The notes under the pieces were generated by a model that was not told where the DNA came from, ran no database searches, and was given only the letters and a program-made list of their open reading frames with translations. Source: a virus. From it: a stretch of DNA of 64,000 nucleotides. Position numbers and translations under genes: made by a program. The stretch is from positions 1-64,000 of the IMG/VR virus record IMGVR_UViG_3300026097_000011. One strand, given 5' to 3'. This document shows, piece by piece, positions 31,805 through 41,350 of the stretch (its first letter is position 1; each line of letters opens with the position of its first letter).

Positions 31805-33493
31805 ATGAGATTCAAAGAATTAACTCAAGAAAACAAGGATTTTATTAAACGGACTTATTTAGACACTAGTATTAGTTGGGAAGATAGAATGACAATATTA
31901 TCAGAATACACTGGTAAATCTTCAAGAACAGTTCAAAAATGGGTTGCTAAGCTAAATATAAAATTAGGAACAGCTAATACTCCAGCTGAATCGCCAGAAT
32001 TTAAAAAGGCTAAAAATAGAAAATTCAATCAAAGCAAAAAGAGGTTCATTATCACATGGGCACAAAACAACACCCCCGTTCATCCAATATTTTTAAAGAA
32101 TATCGAAGCATATGCAAAGTATATCAAAGCAGATATTCACGTTATAGCAGGAAGATACAAAAATCCAACTTCAGTATTTACGGACAGAGAATATGACAGA
32201 TGGCACGAACCAGTTTTGAAGTACTTAGATGCAGCAAGACATGATGTACATAAATATCTTTCTATTATGTCAGATGTTAAAGTGCAACCAACCGCAGTTA
32301 ATCCTATGACTGGAATGCAAGGAATGTCAGGAATTAATTCATGTATATTTGGATCTCCTAAACTTCAACTGGAAATGATTCCAGTTTTAGAAGGATGTAA
32401 ACCAAAAATGATGATGACTACTGGAGCGTGTACTAAAGCAAATTACACAGATTCTAAATCAGGTAAGAAAGGAGAATTTCACCATACGTTAGGATTTGTA
32501 GTTGTTGAGATTAAAGACGATGATACATTTTTTACAAGACAAGTAAGCGCAGATGAAGATGGAAACTTTATAGACTTATACTATGATATATGGTTTGACG
32601 GAGAAGAACAAGATATTGATTTTTCAAATGAACCGTTTCCAGCAATAGCAAAAATAGAGTGGATAAAATCCAATTTTGGAGAAGATCCTACTGAATGGGT
32701 TGGAGAAACTGACATTGCAAGAATAGATAAAGTTGATGCTTGTGTATTAGGAGATTTACACTTTGGCAACGAGGATAAAGAAGTAATAGAGGGATCCAAG
32801 AAACTTATGAGTGAATTGAGACCAAGTCACGTCATACTACATGATGTATTTGACGGATCTTCTATTAATCATCATGAATCAAAAGATCCATTTGCTCAAT
32901 ATAGAAAAGAAGTAAGAGGAACTAACGACTTGAAAAAAGAAGTTGATTATATGCTAGATCAATTAGCAATGTTTGAAGAATATGATAATGTTGTGGTTGT
33001 TAGAAGTAACCATGATGACTTTTTAGATAGATGGCTGAAGAATGAAGATTGGAAAAAGATGCCAACTGCTAAGAATTCTATGGAGTATATGAAATATAGT
33101 CAAATACTCCTTAAGCAATATGCAAAAGCACCTCAAGTAAAGGGGGTTATTCCTGAATTAATCAATGATGTTTATCCTGAGTTCATTACATTAGGAAGAA
33201 GTGATAGTTATATAGTCAATGGATGGGAACTAGCATGTCACGGAGATGTAGGATCAGGTGGATCAAGAGGGTCACTACAACAATTCAGAAAACTAAATAC
33301 GAAAATTATAACTGGTCACTCTCATACACCGGGTAGAAAGGACGGAGCATTAGCAGTTGGAACTTCTACTATTATGCGAATGGGTTACAATATAGGGCCA
33401 AGTAATTGGTTACAATCTCATGTTATTATCCATAAAAACGGAAAAGCTCAACATGTACACTTTATAGATGGAGAATATACAACATTTAAATAA
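31805..33493 (+). CDS. T5 A1-like metallophosphatase with N-terminal HTH
   Basis: 562 residues. Residues 20-55 form a helix-turn-helix (ILSEYTGKSSRTVQKWVAKL). The middle contains KKRFIITWAQNNTPVHPIFL and IAGRYKNPTSVF, which I recall from phage T5 A1 protein and relatives. The C-terminal part is a calcineurin-like phosphoesterase: GDLHFGN, HDVFDGSS, RSNHDDFLDR, ACHGDVGSGG and ITGHSHTPG hold the two-metal site. T5 A1 is a nuclease needed for host DNA degradation and the second step of DNA transfer. Family membership is from memory; the metallophosphatase domain is certain. Confidence 0.75.
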   Translation: MRFKELTQENKDFIKRTYLDTSISWEDRMTILSEYTGKSSRTVQKWVAKLNIKLGTANTPAESPEFKKAKNRKFNQSKKRFIITWAQNNTPVHPIFLKNIEAYAKYIKADIHVIAGRYKNPTSVFTDREYDRWHEPVLKYLDAARHDVHKYLSIMSDVKVQPTAVNPMTGMQGMSGINSCIFGSPKLQLEMIPVLEGCKPKMMMTTGACTKANYTDSKSGKKGEFHHTLGFVVVEIKDDDTFFTRQVSADEDGNFIDLYYDIWFDGEEQDIDFSNEPFPAIAKIEWIKSNFGEDPTEWVGETDIARIDKVDACVLGDLHFGNEDKEVIEGSKKLMSELRPSHVILHDVFDGSSINHHESKDPFAQYRKEVRGTNDLKKEVDYMLDQLAMFEEYDNVVVVRSNHDDFLDRWLKNEDWKKMPTAKNSMEYMKYSQILLKQYAKAPQVKGVIPELINDVYPEFITLGRSDSYIVNGWELACHGDVGSGGSRGSLQQFRKLNTKIITGHSHTPGRKDGALAVGTSTIMRMGYNIGPSNWLQSHVIIHKNGKAQHVHFIDGEYTTFK

Positions 33494-33961
33494 TTAGTCT
33501 ATTTTTCCAAATGTATGATTACCTATTACCACCGTTTTGGTCCATTTTTTAGTCCAATATGGTGGTTTTATTTTATTATGTGCATAATATAATGTAGCAC
33601 CCTTAGTTATATCACTGATTTCTTTCTTAGCAATAGATAGGGCATTATCCCACTTATCATGAGACTTATATTTTTTAATTATTGAATTTATTTTATCCTT
33701 ATTGAAATCTGATTTTCTTGATACTCCACTAGTTGCACTGTTCCACATTGAAAATTGCTTAGGTCTAAGAGCCTCACCTGCTGGTGAAGTTCCTTTCTTG
33801 GAAGCTCTATTATCTAGTACGTTTTTAATAGCTTTCATCCCGCTACCTAATTCTCCCCCTGCTTCTCCAATTAAAGTTGCTGCTACTACTTCTGCATCGT
33901 CAACATTTGAGATGTATGAACTTTCAATAAGGGACCAATCATTATAATTCAATATAGACAT
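33494..33961 (-). CDS. tagged cell wall hydrolase, SleB/CwlJ-like
   Basis: 155 residues. The N-terminus MSILNYNDWSLIE|SSYI fits the tag with W for F and LIE as the cut. The rest is a Hydrolase_2 (SleB) domain: VVAATLIGEAGGELGSGMKA with the catalytic Glu, NVLDNRASKKG, FSMWNSAT, and late ITKGATLYYAHN and VIGNHTFG. Such lytic enzymes cut the glycan strand. A tagged, capsid-located hydrolase could help at cell entry. It has its own minus-strand late-promoter-like element, back to back with that of 34023. Confidence 0.8.
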   Translation of the reverse strand: MSILNYNDWSLIESSYISNVDDAEVVAATLIGEAGGELGSGMKAIKNVLDNRASKKGTSPAGEALRPKQFSMWNSATSGVSRKSDFNKDKINSIIKKYKSHDKWDNALSIAKKEISDITKGATLYYAHNKIKPPYWTKKWTKTVVIGNHTFGKID

Positions 33962-33974
33962 ATTATTAATTGTA

Positions 33975-33989
33975 TTTTTATTATTTATT
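33975..33989 (-). promoter_or_regulatory. late-promoter-like element
   Basis: On the minus strand AATAAATAATAAAAA, 13 bases before the ATG at 33961. It forms a divergent pair with the element at 33996-34010. Confidence 0.55.
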
Positions 33990-33995
33990 TGTTTT

Positions 33996-34010
33996 GATAA
34001 ATAATAAAAA
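33996..34010 (+). promoter_or_regulatory. late-promoter-like element
   Basis: GATAAATAATAAAAA, 12 bases before the ATG at 34023; identical to copies at 29301 and 35276. Confidence 0.55.
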
Positions 34011-34022
34011 GTTTAATTTCAA

Positions 34023-34226
34023 ATGGCCGATACTAAACACAAAGATGCAAGTTGGAAAAACATAAAAGATTGGGCAAAAGGAAAATCTCGATTAGAAGTC
34101 GGAGTAGTTCAACATCCAGATGAAGATCCAAAAACCTCTATTATAGATTATATGAGAAAGAATAAAACTAAAAGAAAGGAATTACATATTTTGCCATTTG
34201 GACAATACGAAAAAATGGGTAAATAA
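34023..34226 (+). CDS. small basic hypothetical protein
   Basis: 67 residues, basic (HKDASWKNIKDWAKGKSRLE at the start, RKNKTKRKELHILPFGQYEK near the end). No family recognised. Its stop overlaps the start of the M15-type peptidase gene by one base, so they share a transcript from the late-promoter-like element upstream. Confidence 0.5.
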   Translation: MADTKHKDASWKNIKDWAKGKSRLEVGVVQHPDEDPKTSIIDYMRKNKTKRKELHILPFGQYEKMGK

Positions 34227-34978
34227 TGAGCGGGCATATTACTACATATAAAGAATGGAGAAAGATTCAAGAATCAATAGTAGATGCTGAAACCGCAGTT
34301 AAAATTGCAAAGAATCATGGTCTTAAGCTTAAGCCATATAGTGCGAATAATCCAAAGCCTAAAAAGCATTTAGATAAATTTCCAAAGGGAGCTCCTGAGT
34401 TAGTATCAGCTGTTTCAACATATGGAAGTGCTAAATTCGATTCAGACTTGATTGATATTGTTGATAAAATTCAAGATGAGACTAAAATCAAACTTAATAT
34501 TACAGGAGGAGATGATTGGTATCATAGAAAATACAAAAGTAGGCATAGTTCAGGAAAGGCAATTGACTTTGTCATTGATGGACCTGCTACAAACGACAGA
34601 CAAACTAAGATCGAAAAGGCTGTTGTTAATATTATGAAGTCTGGGGAATATCCAAACTTAGGAATGATTAATGAATATAAAAATCCATCAGGTCACGCGA
34701 CAGCTGGACATTTTCATTTATCAACAGGGAAAACTACAGAATATTCTTACTTTTATTTTGTAAAGGACGCCGATGGCAATAGATTAACTGGAAAGGGAAG
34801 TGCATTTGATAATAAGATCAAAGAGATGGGTGGAGAAACTAAAGTATACCAGGGAAAAGATTTACCAGAAGTAACTGTGACAGCAAAAGGAAAAAAGGAA
34901 GCAGTAAAATTAGAACCTAAACCAATTGAACCAATTGAAACTGAGGCTAATGATATACCGCAAATGAAAACTTTTTAA
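34226..34978 (+). CDS. tagged M15-type peptidase-like protein
   Basis: 250 residues. It starts MSGHITTYKEWRKIQE|SIVD; TYxxWxxIQE fits the tag, with IQE as the cut. Residues 95-175 carry the M15 (D-Ala-D-Ala carboxypeptidase/VanY-like) pattern: YKSRHSSGKAIDFVID (SxHxxGxAxD, zinc His and Asp) and GHATAGHFHLSTG (HxH, third ligand). Such enzymes cut peptidoglycan cross-links or stem peptides. The C-terminal 60 residues are Lys/Pro/Glu-rich and disordered. It probably travels in the virion and acts on the cell wall at entry. Confidence 0.7.
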   Translation: MSGHITTYKEWRKIQESIVDAETAVKIAKNHGLKLKPYSANNPKPKKHLDKFPKGAPELVSAVSTYGSAKFDSDLIDIVDKIQDETKIKLNITGGDDWYHRKYKSRHSSGKAIDFVIDGPATNDRQTKIEKAVVNIMKSGEYPNLGMINEYKNPSGHATAGHFHLSTGKTTEYSYFYFVKDADGNRLTGKGSAFDNKIKEMGGETKVYQGKDLPEVTVTAKGKKEAVKLEPKPIEPIETEANDIPQMKTF

Positions 34979-34980
34979 TT

Positions 34981-35250
34981 ATGAAAGATAAGAAAATAGA
35001 AGAAGATATGTTAGCACCAGCTGACTCACCAGCATTTACTCAATCACCTATTCACCAGGTTCCAGCAACAGCTTCTCCTGGTGATAATATGGATACGTTT
35101 TCTCTAACTGGTCCTGGAAAATCTAAAACTACAGGTAAATCTGATAGTAAAAAAGATAATAAGAAACATCCTAAAAAGGAAGCTGCATCTTTTCCCTCTA
35201 ATAAAGTATTAACCTTTGAGGATTTCATGAATCAAAGAAGCACTAAGTAA
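34981..35250 (+). CDS. small disordered protein with C-terminal tag-like motif
   Basis: 89 residues, rich in Pro, Ser, Thr and Lys (SPIHQVPATASPGDNM, TTGKSDSKKDNKKHPKKE), so largely disordered. It ends NKVLTFEDFMNQRSTK, the C-terminal version of the tag also seen in genes 6852-8840 and 13779-14066. It follows the M15-type gene by two bases. Unknown function; perhaps a small internal or scaffold-associated protein. Confidence 0.5.
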   Translation: MKDKKIEEDMLAPADSPAFTQSPIHQVPATASPGDNMDTFSLTGPGKSKTTGKSDSKKDNKKHPKKEAASFPSNKVLTFEDFMNQRSTK

Positions 35251-35275
35251 CGGAGGGCAATCATCTTTCTTTTCT

Positions 35276-35290
35276 GATAAATAATAAAAA
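35276..35290 (+). promoter_or_regulatory. late-promoter-like element
   Basis: GATAAATAATAAAAA, 12 bases before the ATG at 35303, heading the baseplate/hub gene block (35303-41350). Confidence 0.6.
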
Positions 35291-35302
35291 GATTGATTAT
35301 AT

Positions 35303-37294
35303 ATGGGAATTATACAAAACATAGGAGATGCATTTACTGACGCATTAGGTAATGGATTACTTAAAAATGAAGTTGGAAATGAATATGATGTTTTAAAAGG
35401 TCAATATATTTCATCAGAAGACGAAGAGCCACAGGCACACGTTGATAAAAAAGGTGGAGTTCCTGGAACATACTCAATATTTAACCCATTTAGAATATTT
35501 AGATATAGTGGATTTGGAATGAATGACCAAGAGTATTCACGTGATATGCATTTTGATTCTAAAGCTGTACCAGATTCTCCCGGTTTATTTGCTGGATTAT
35601 TAAAAGCACCTAATGAATTTGCAGAAGATGCGCCCGATGCACTTACAGCAAGTCAAAAGGTATTACAATCATTTAATGAGGCTAAGAAGTCAATGGAAAA
35701 TCCAACTGCTTCAGATATTATTAGATGGTCACATAAAGGAAAATCAAACAGTCCTGTTCCATATTCACCTCAAGATTTTATATGGTGTAAATACTATGGA
35801 AAGGTTCCTAATAACAGAATGGTTACTTTAAGAAGATATCCAATACCAATTGAAGATGATATTAGAATACATGATGATAAAGCACCACTTGTTCCAATAG
35901 CACAAGCAGTTACATGGTATGGAGCAGATATAGATAATGATTTAAACACTATACTAAATATATCATGGGGATTAAATTGGACAGATAGAAATTCTAAAGT
36001 TCAAGATATTGCAGGTAATGAAATAACAGTTGAACAAATCGCAGAAGCAGCTGGATTATCCACATCTGAAAATCAAAAGATAATTGATATATTAAAAGCT
36101 CAAGTATTTTCAGGAAGTGGCACTCAAGATATCTTAAAATTATCTGGATACGATAGTGAAATTCAACAATATATTAAAGATGCCTATGGATCAGAGGGTC
36201 CATATTGGAATAGAATATTAGGTCCAGTTAATGTAATTGATAAGACATTAATTAGAGATAGAGGGTTTAAAGATACTACACAGAATCCTATTACTATGAA
36301 TTTTGAGTATTCTCTTAGGTCACATGGTGGAATTAATCCTAAGATTGCATTTTTAGATTTACTAACAAATATTTTAAGTTTAACATATAATACTGCTCCT
36401 TTCTGGGGTGGAGGTGCTAGATATTTCCAAACAACTGGTGTAACTACTCCTAATTTTGGAATGGAAAATTCCATGTTAGATGGAGATGTAGCAGGAGGAT
36501 TAACGCAAGGAGCTGAACAATTAGCAGCATTAGCACAAAAGAATATTAATAGCTTAGTTGATTTTGCAAAAGAGATAGCAGGAGGAAAATATAATTCAGC
36601 AGATGGAACACCCGATGGAGAAGCAATTCAAGAAGCAAGACGAGAATTAGATAGAAAATTTAAAACTGCAGCTGATCCAATATCTAAAATGTTAGCACCT
36701 AGGTTAGGAAAGTTAATGAGAAAACCTTTAATATACAGAGCAATATTAGATGGTAGAGCAGTTGGTGAATGGCATCTTACTGTTGGAAACCCGATGAATC
36801 CAATAGCAATGATTGGAAATCTATGTTTAGATAATGTAGAAATGAAACTTGGAGATAAGTTAGGAATTGACGATTTTCCAACAGAGTTTTCATTCAAAGT
36901 TACGTTAAAACACGGAAGACCTAGAGCAAAACAAGATATAGAATCAATGTTTAACTTAGGTAAAGGTAGAATGGGATTCGATCAATTAGCTCCTCCAAGT
37001 TCAGCAAGAAATTCATATGGAGAAACTAATACTAGAAGACAAAATGCTTTATATGAAGGAATAGATCCAGAAAACGCAGCTGCAGGTGGAACAGTTTCAA
37101 CAGGAGCAAGTGTTGAAGATATTAACCTTAACGAATCTAAAGCGTCTATTCCATTTGATGTAACAGGAGGAGCTGGTAATTTAGATAAAATAGTAAGAAG
37201 ATACTCAAGACAGGTAGGTAACCTATATGGATCTTTTTACGAATCGAGTCCAGTATTAACTGACTATTTTAAACAATTAAAAACTCAAGACTAA
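35303..37294 (+). CDS. large tail/baseplate structural protein
   Basis: 663 residues, no tag. First of five closely spaced genes with gp53-, hub- and spike-like members, so a baseplate or tail role is very likely. Noted stretches: FNPFRIFRYSGFGMNDQEYS, KYYGKVPNNRMVTLRRYPIP, NFEYSLRSHGGINPKIAFLD, and near residue 490 GEWHLTVGNPMNPIAMIGNL, which resembles strands of beta-rich tail proteins. I cannot match it to a particular T4 protein. The last 80 residues are helical and charged. Confidence 0.65.
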   Translation: MGIIQNIGDAFTDALGNGLLKNEVGNEYDVLKGQYISSEDEEPQAHVDKKGGVPGTYSIFNPFRIFRYSGFGMNDQEYSRDMHFDSKAVPDSPGLFAGLLKAPNEFAEDAPDALTASQKVLQSFNEAKKSMENPTASDIIRWSHKGKSNSPVPYSPQDFIWCKYYGKVPNNRMVTLRRYPIPIEDDIRIHDDKAPLVPIAQAVTWYGADIDNDLNTILNISWGLNWTDRNSKVQDIAGNEITVEQIAEAAGLSTSENQKIIDILKAQVFSGSGTQDILKLSGYDSEIQQYIKDAYGSEGPYWNRILGPVNVIDKTLIRDRGFKDTTQNPITMNFEYSLRSHGGINPKIAFLDLLTNILSLTYNTAPFWGGGARYFQTTGVTTPNFGMENSMLDGDVAGGLTQGAEQLAALAQKNINSLVDFAKEIAGGKYNSADGTPDGEAIQEARRELDRKFKTAADPISKMLAPRLGKLMRKPLIYRAILDGRAVGEWHLTVGNPMNPIAMIGNLCLDNVEMKLGDKLGIDDFPTEFSFKVTLKHGRPRAKQDIESMFNLGKGRMGFDQLAPPSSARNSYGETNTRRQNALYEGIDPENAAAGGTVSTGASVEDINLNESKASIPFDVTGGAGNLDKIVRRYSRQVGNLYGSFYESSPVLTDYFKQLKTQD

Positions 37295-37296
37295 TT

Positions 37297-37905
37297 ATGT
37301 TAATCAGTAGAATTTTATCAAGAAAAAGAATTATAACTAAATTTACCCAACAGGTAACTGATTTAATTTATAGCACATTCTCATTTCCAGATGAAACTGA
37401 TGGTGCTGGTGTGGTTGCAGTTGGTGAATATGAAAACATGAGACCTGATCTAATGGCAGATAGATTATATGGAGATCAAAGTAAATGGGATGCTATTTTG
37501 AAATATAATGGTATATCAAATCCTTTTTCAATTCAAACTGGAGATTTATTATACGCTGTACCATTTTCAGCATTAGAATCAGTATATGTTTCTCCTAGTG
37601 TAATTCAAGAAAGAGAACAAAAGCAAGAATCTGGTTCAAGAGCTCAACCTGCTAGCAAAAAAGATAAGAATAGGGTTAGAAACTTAGAACGAAAAAATGC
37701 TAGAAATGCAGATGGAGTAAACGTAGGAGAAAATGGAGAACTTCCACCTAATTTATCTAAGGTTGGAGACAAAAGTGTTAAAGTAAAAGATGGTAGACTA
37801 ATATTTGGAGAAGATGTTACTACTGTGAATAAAGAAAACTGTCCAGTTCCAATTTCTAGATCTAGATTACAAGCAGCATTACTTAAAGATAAATTATTTT
37901 TATAA
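37297..37905 (+). CDS. baseplate wedge protein, gp53/LysM-like
   Basis: 202 residues; T4 gp53 is 196. Residues about 45-85 have the gp53-type pattern: MRPDLMADRLYGDQSKWDAI then LKYNGISNPFSIQTGDLLYA, which is also LysM-like. T4 gp53 holds adjacent baseplate wedges together. The C-terminal half is basic and disordered (KKDKNRVRNLERKNARNADG) and ends with a VPISRSRLQAALLKD segment. It lies between the large structural gene and the hub-like gene with gaps of two or three bases. Confidence 0.7.
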   Translation: MLISRILSRKRIITKFTQQVTDLIYSTFSFPDETDGAGVVAVGEYENMRPDLMADRLYGDQSKWDAILKYNGISNPFSIQTGDLLYAVPFSALESVYVSPSVIQEREQKQESGSRAQPASKKDKNRVRNLERKNARNADGVNVGENGELPPNLSKVGDKSVKVKDGRLIFGEDVTTVNKENCPVPISRSRLQAALLKDKLFL

Positions 37906-37908
37906 TAT

Positions 37909-39399
37909 ATGGCAAAGAAAGATTTAATAAAGGTAATAACGGATCCAAAGGTTCCACTTAAAGAGCTATGGTCAACAGACACAGGTAGTGTATCTGTTGA
38001 GAACCCATTTATTATACCAGGTAAAGGAACTAGAACAGCTGCTATGAGCGTTGGATCAGATGTACCATTTGTTAAGATTAATTCTATTCCCATTACTGAA
38101 ATTGATTTATTAATAATAGATGAAACTGGAATAGTACCTAAAATTAAGATTATATTTATGGATGGATCAGGTGCATTGACTGGAGCCAATTATCCTAAGA
38201 ATGATCCGATTTTAAGCCTCTATATTAAGTCTCAAAATAGTAAATTTAAACCAATTAGATGTGACTTTTTAATTACTAATATTAAAACTAATCAGGACCC
38301 AGTATTAAATGCCGAAAATATTGACATAGGCGCAAACTTTATTATGACAGGCGAATTATACATACCTAAAATATATAAAAACGTATCCAAGAGCTATAGA
38401 AATATGAACTCAAAAGATACGCTTAAGAAGATTGCATCAGAAACTGATTTAGGATTTGCATGTAACGAGTTTATAACAAATGACAAGATGACGTGGTTAA
38501 ACACTAATAGTAGCAGTTTAAATTTTATAGATCATGTATCAAAACATTCTTATTTAGATGATGATACATTCTTTACGTCATTCATAGATAAATTTTATCA
38601 CTTGAATTTTATTAATGTTGCTGAACAATTGAATCTGGCAAATGAACATAATATGACATATGATAATACTGTGGATTCATCAGAGTTAGACATATCAGAA
38701 AAAGTGGCAAGTGAAATAGATAATGATAAATTATCTGAAATGCTAAGTGTTGCAGGTTTAACAAATAAAGATGAATACAGAGGGAAGCCTGAGTACATTA
38801 TAAATTATTATTTAATGGGAAATACTGGAAGTATATTAAAGAACAAAGGATATAAAAAGAAAGTATACTACTATGATCCTTCACTAGAAGACGAAAATAG
38901 ATTTACTAGTTTTTTTGTAAATCCTATTGAAATCAAAGGATATACTGGAGAAAACAAAGGATTAGAACCTGATGATGAATCTTTAAGAGAATCAATTATT
39001 AAAAAATGGATGAATATTGATTATGGAAATGCTCATCCTGAATGGAATGCATCGGCACTTATCAATGATCATAACAACAGCGAGCTTAACAAAGTAAAAC
39101 TTAAAGTTGAGACTGCTGGTATTAATTTTCAAGTTAATAGAGGTGCTTCAATTCCTGTGATGATGTATTTTCCACCAACTACATATTTAGAAAAAGACAT
39201 ACAAAGAGCAGATGGAAGCGCTAAGACACAAACTCCTATTAATATACAGGACTCGGTACCAGACGGGATTATATCTGGAAAATACTATGTAAGTGGCGTT
39301 AGATATATCTATGATAGATTAAATGACTCATTTCCATTTAAAACTGAATTTCAATTAGCTAGGGTTAATTGGTTAGGTGAAAATAATATAGTTCAATAA
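37909..39399 (+). CDS. baseplate hub protein (gp27/gpD-like)
   Basis: 496 residues. After an N-terminal beta-rich domain (VPFVKINSIPITEIDLLIID) comes the pattern MNSKDTLKKIASETDLGFAC, then MTWLNTNSSSLNFIDHVSKH and TFFTSFIDKFYHLNFINVAE, characteristic of gp27/gpD-type hub proteins, in which a small domain is inserted in the barrel. The protein should form the trimeric hub joining tail tube and central spike. Its partner spike is encoded two genes later. Its stop overlaps the next ATG by one base. Confidence 0.65.
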   Translation: MAKKDLIKVITDPKVPLKELWSTDTGSVSVENPFIIPGKGTRTAAMSVGSDVPFVKINSIPITEIDLLIIDETGIVPKIKIIFMDGSGALTGANYPKNDPILSLYIKSQNSKFKPIRCDFLITNIKTNQDPVLNAENIDIGANFIMTGELYIPKIYKNVSKSYRNMNSKDTLKKIASETDLGFACNEFITNDKMTWLNTNSSSLNFIDHVSKHSYLDDDTFFTSFIDKFYHLNFINVAEQLNLANEHNMTYDNTVDSSELDISEKVASEIDNDKLSEMLSVAGLTNKDEYRGKPEYIINYYLMGNTGSILKNKGYKKKVYYYDPSLEDENRFTSFFVNPIEIKGYTGENKGLEPDDESLRESIIKKWMNIDYGNAHPEWNASALINDHNNSELNKVKLKVETAGINFQVNRGASIPVMMYFPPTTYLEKDIQRADGSAKTQTPINIQDSVPDGIISGKYYVSGVRYIYDRLNDSFPFKTEFQLARVNWLGENNIVQ

Positions 39400-40532
39400 T
39401 GCCACATAATTTTACAGGGTTAAACCTCAAGCATGATAATTTTAGAAAAGGAATATATACGGATCCATATGATGAACCTACATATTTAACATTTGCGATA
39501 GATTTTAAATTTGAAGAAATACCTGTTCCTAATCCTACATCAGAAATAGGACTATCTAATAGTCCTTTATTTAATACAGGCGGACATTCAAGTGCTATTA
39601 ATTTCTTGATAAGTAGAGGATTTGATCCACAAGCAGATGGATTAGCAACATTTAGAGAAATATTAAGATACTTGACATATAAAGCACCTTGGTATTTCCA
39701 ATCAATTGGAGGACTAAGTGAAATGTATTCTCAAAATACAGATCAAAGTAAAGGATTTAAAACAAAGGATGTTGAGTTAAATATTAAAACATTAGAAGCA
39801 GTTGATTTACGCATCCATGAGTTAGCTGGATTATATAGAAATGCTATATTTGATAATAAATTCAGAAGAGAAAGAGTTCCAGATAACTTAAGGTGGTTTT
39901 CGATGGATGTGTATATTGCTGAATTTAGAAATTTAAGATATAGACTTCCAGGTATTTCACAAAATGTTGCTAATTCACTTGGTATAAATACTGGAGCAAT
40001 TGGTAATGTAGTAGGTGGTGGAAATTCATTTTCAAATGTAATGGAGCAATATGGATATGTTAAATTTGAATGCAGACAATGTGAATTTGACTTCTCAGAT
40101 ACACTACCTGTTGGAAGATCAATTGATATTGGAGGAAATGGAAGAAGGGCGGAGGAGAACGAATTCAAAATTAAAATAGGTTGGGTAAATGAAGAAGCTA
40201 AATTTGGAGATGGTAGTAAAATATATGATGATCCAATTAAAACTGACATTAAAAATCCATGGGGAAGTAGAAACGTCGGAGCAGGGGTTCAAAATGCAGG
40301 GAATTTCCTAAGTGGTCTACCTGTGATTGGTGAATCAATATCAAATGCTGGACAAAAAGCAATGAATGGACTTGCACAAATTGGAGGATTAATTAATCCT
40401 GCATTAGAAGCAGCAAGTAATTTCGTAGATAACCCAGTTGTAGACTTAGACGATTTATATAGAACAGGATATGAATCAAACGGAGATGAAAAGCCTAAGT
40501 GGAATAAACCAAATAGTGGAAACATTTACTAA
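39399..40532 (+). CDS. tail/baseplate protein of unknown type
   Basis: 377 residues between the hub-like and spike-like genes. Stretches include EPTYLTFAIDFKFEEIPVPN, FREILRYLTYKAPWYFQSIG and NLRWFSMDVYIAEFRNLRYR. After a Gly/Asn-rich loop comes YVKFECRQCEFDFSDTLPVG. The strands around DVYIAEFRNLRY resemble tail-tube or tube-initiator proteins of large phages, but I cannot identify it by eye. The C-terminal 100 residues are Gly/Ala/Asn-rich. Confidence 0.5.
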   Translation: MPHNFTGLNLKHDNFRKGIYTDPYDEPTYLTFAIDFKFEEIPVPNPTSEIGLSNSPLFNTGGHSSAINFLISRGFDPQADGLATFREILRYLTYKAPWYFQSIGGLSEMYSQNTDQSKGFKTKDVELNIKTLEAVDLRIHELAGLYRNAIFDNKFRRERVPDNLRWFSMDVYIAEFRNLRYRLPGISQNVANSLGINTGAIGNVVGGGNSFSNVMEQYGYVKFECRQCEFDFSDTLPVGRSIDIGGNGRRAEENEFKIKIGWVNEEAKFGDGSKIYDDPIKTDIKNPWGSRNVGAGVQNAGNFLSGLPVIGESISNAGQKAMNGLAQIGGLINPALEAASNFVDNPVVDLDDLYRTGYESNGDEKPKWNKPNSGNIY

Positions 40533-40552
40533 CAAAAACAGTATAAATTAAT

Positions 40553-41350
40553 ATGAGAGACAATACTGGAGAAACAAACAAGCGCGAAGAAGACTATTTA
40601 GATAAAGCATATCTAGGAATAGTTGAAGACCCAAATGATCCTAATAAAGAAGGTCGATGTAAGATTAGAGTGTTCGGATTACACGAAAAAGAAATAGAAA
40701 CAGAGGATTTACCATGGGCATATCCTAAACAAAAGTCAGCGTACTTTGGACAAGATGGACAGGGTGGATCTATTTCAATTCCAAAGAAAGATTCAGTAGT
40801 AGCAGTTATGTTTAATAATGGAAATCTATATTCTCCAGAATATTACACAATCCAGGAACTTGCAACTGATGTTAGAGAAGAACTAGCAAAAGAAGGAGAA
40901 TATTTAGGAACTCACATTGTCCTATTTGATGGAGACGAGGAACTTAAAATATGGTTCACAGTTGACAAGGGAATAACAATGCAACTTAAAGATTCTAGAA
41001 TTAATATCGGTCAAGATAGAGCAATAACAGTTGAACACGCAGATAGCTCTTCTTCTATAGAATTACGTGGAGGAGAAATTAATATAAACTCTAACAGTAC
41101 GATTAATTTAACATCAGGAAGTGAGATTGAAGCTGCGTCTAATGATGTATGGATCAATGGTAATTTTGTAACAGTAGGACATGGACCCGTTAAACAACCA
41201 GCTGTACTTGGAGATAATTTATTCTTATGCTTAACTCAATTAGCATCCGTAATAGATGCCAAGTATTATCCGACACCGGGTGTTGCTACTGGAATAGTTA
41301 ATGCTTATAAGTCTTTAGCATTATCTCAGACTGTAGAAATTTCAATGTAA
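40553..41350 (+). CDS. central spike protein with gp5-type OB fold, no lysozyme domain
   Basis: 265 residues. Residues 17-105 fit the gp5/VgrG OB domain: KAYLGIVEDPNDPNKEGRCK, IRVFGLHEK, LPWAYPK and a strand with SVVAVMFNNGN. A repeat-rich beta region follows (ITMQLKDSRINIGQDRAITV, IELRGGEININSNSTINLTS), as in the triple-stranded beta helix of spikes. T4 gp5 carries a lysozyme between these parts; here it is missing. The C-terminal 60 residues are helical. It ends the baseplate operon. Confidence 0.75.
   Translation: MRDNTGETNKREEDYLDKAYLGIVEDPNDPNKEGRCKIRVFGLHEKEIETEDLPWAYPKQKSAYFGQDGQGGSISIPKKDSVVAVMFNNGNLYSPEYYTIQELATDVREELAKEGEYLGTHIVLFDGDEELKIWFTVDKGITMQLKDSRINIGQDRAITVEHADSSSSIELRGGEININSNSTINLTSGSEIEAASNDVWINGNFVTVGHGPVKQPAVLGDNLFLCLTQLASVIDAKYYPTPGVATGIVNAYKSLALSQTVEISM

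Noticed and set aside
37644-40525. Minus-strand open frames of 168-181 residues opposite the baseplate genes
   Set aside because: They are antisense to confident structural genes with conserved motifs, and their products look like random Ser/Leu-rich translations.
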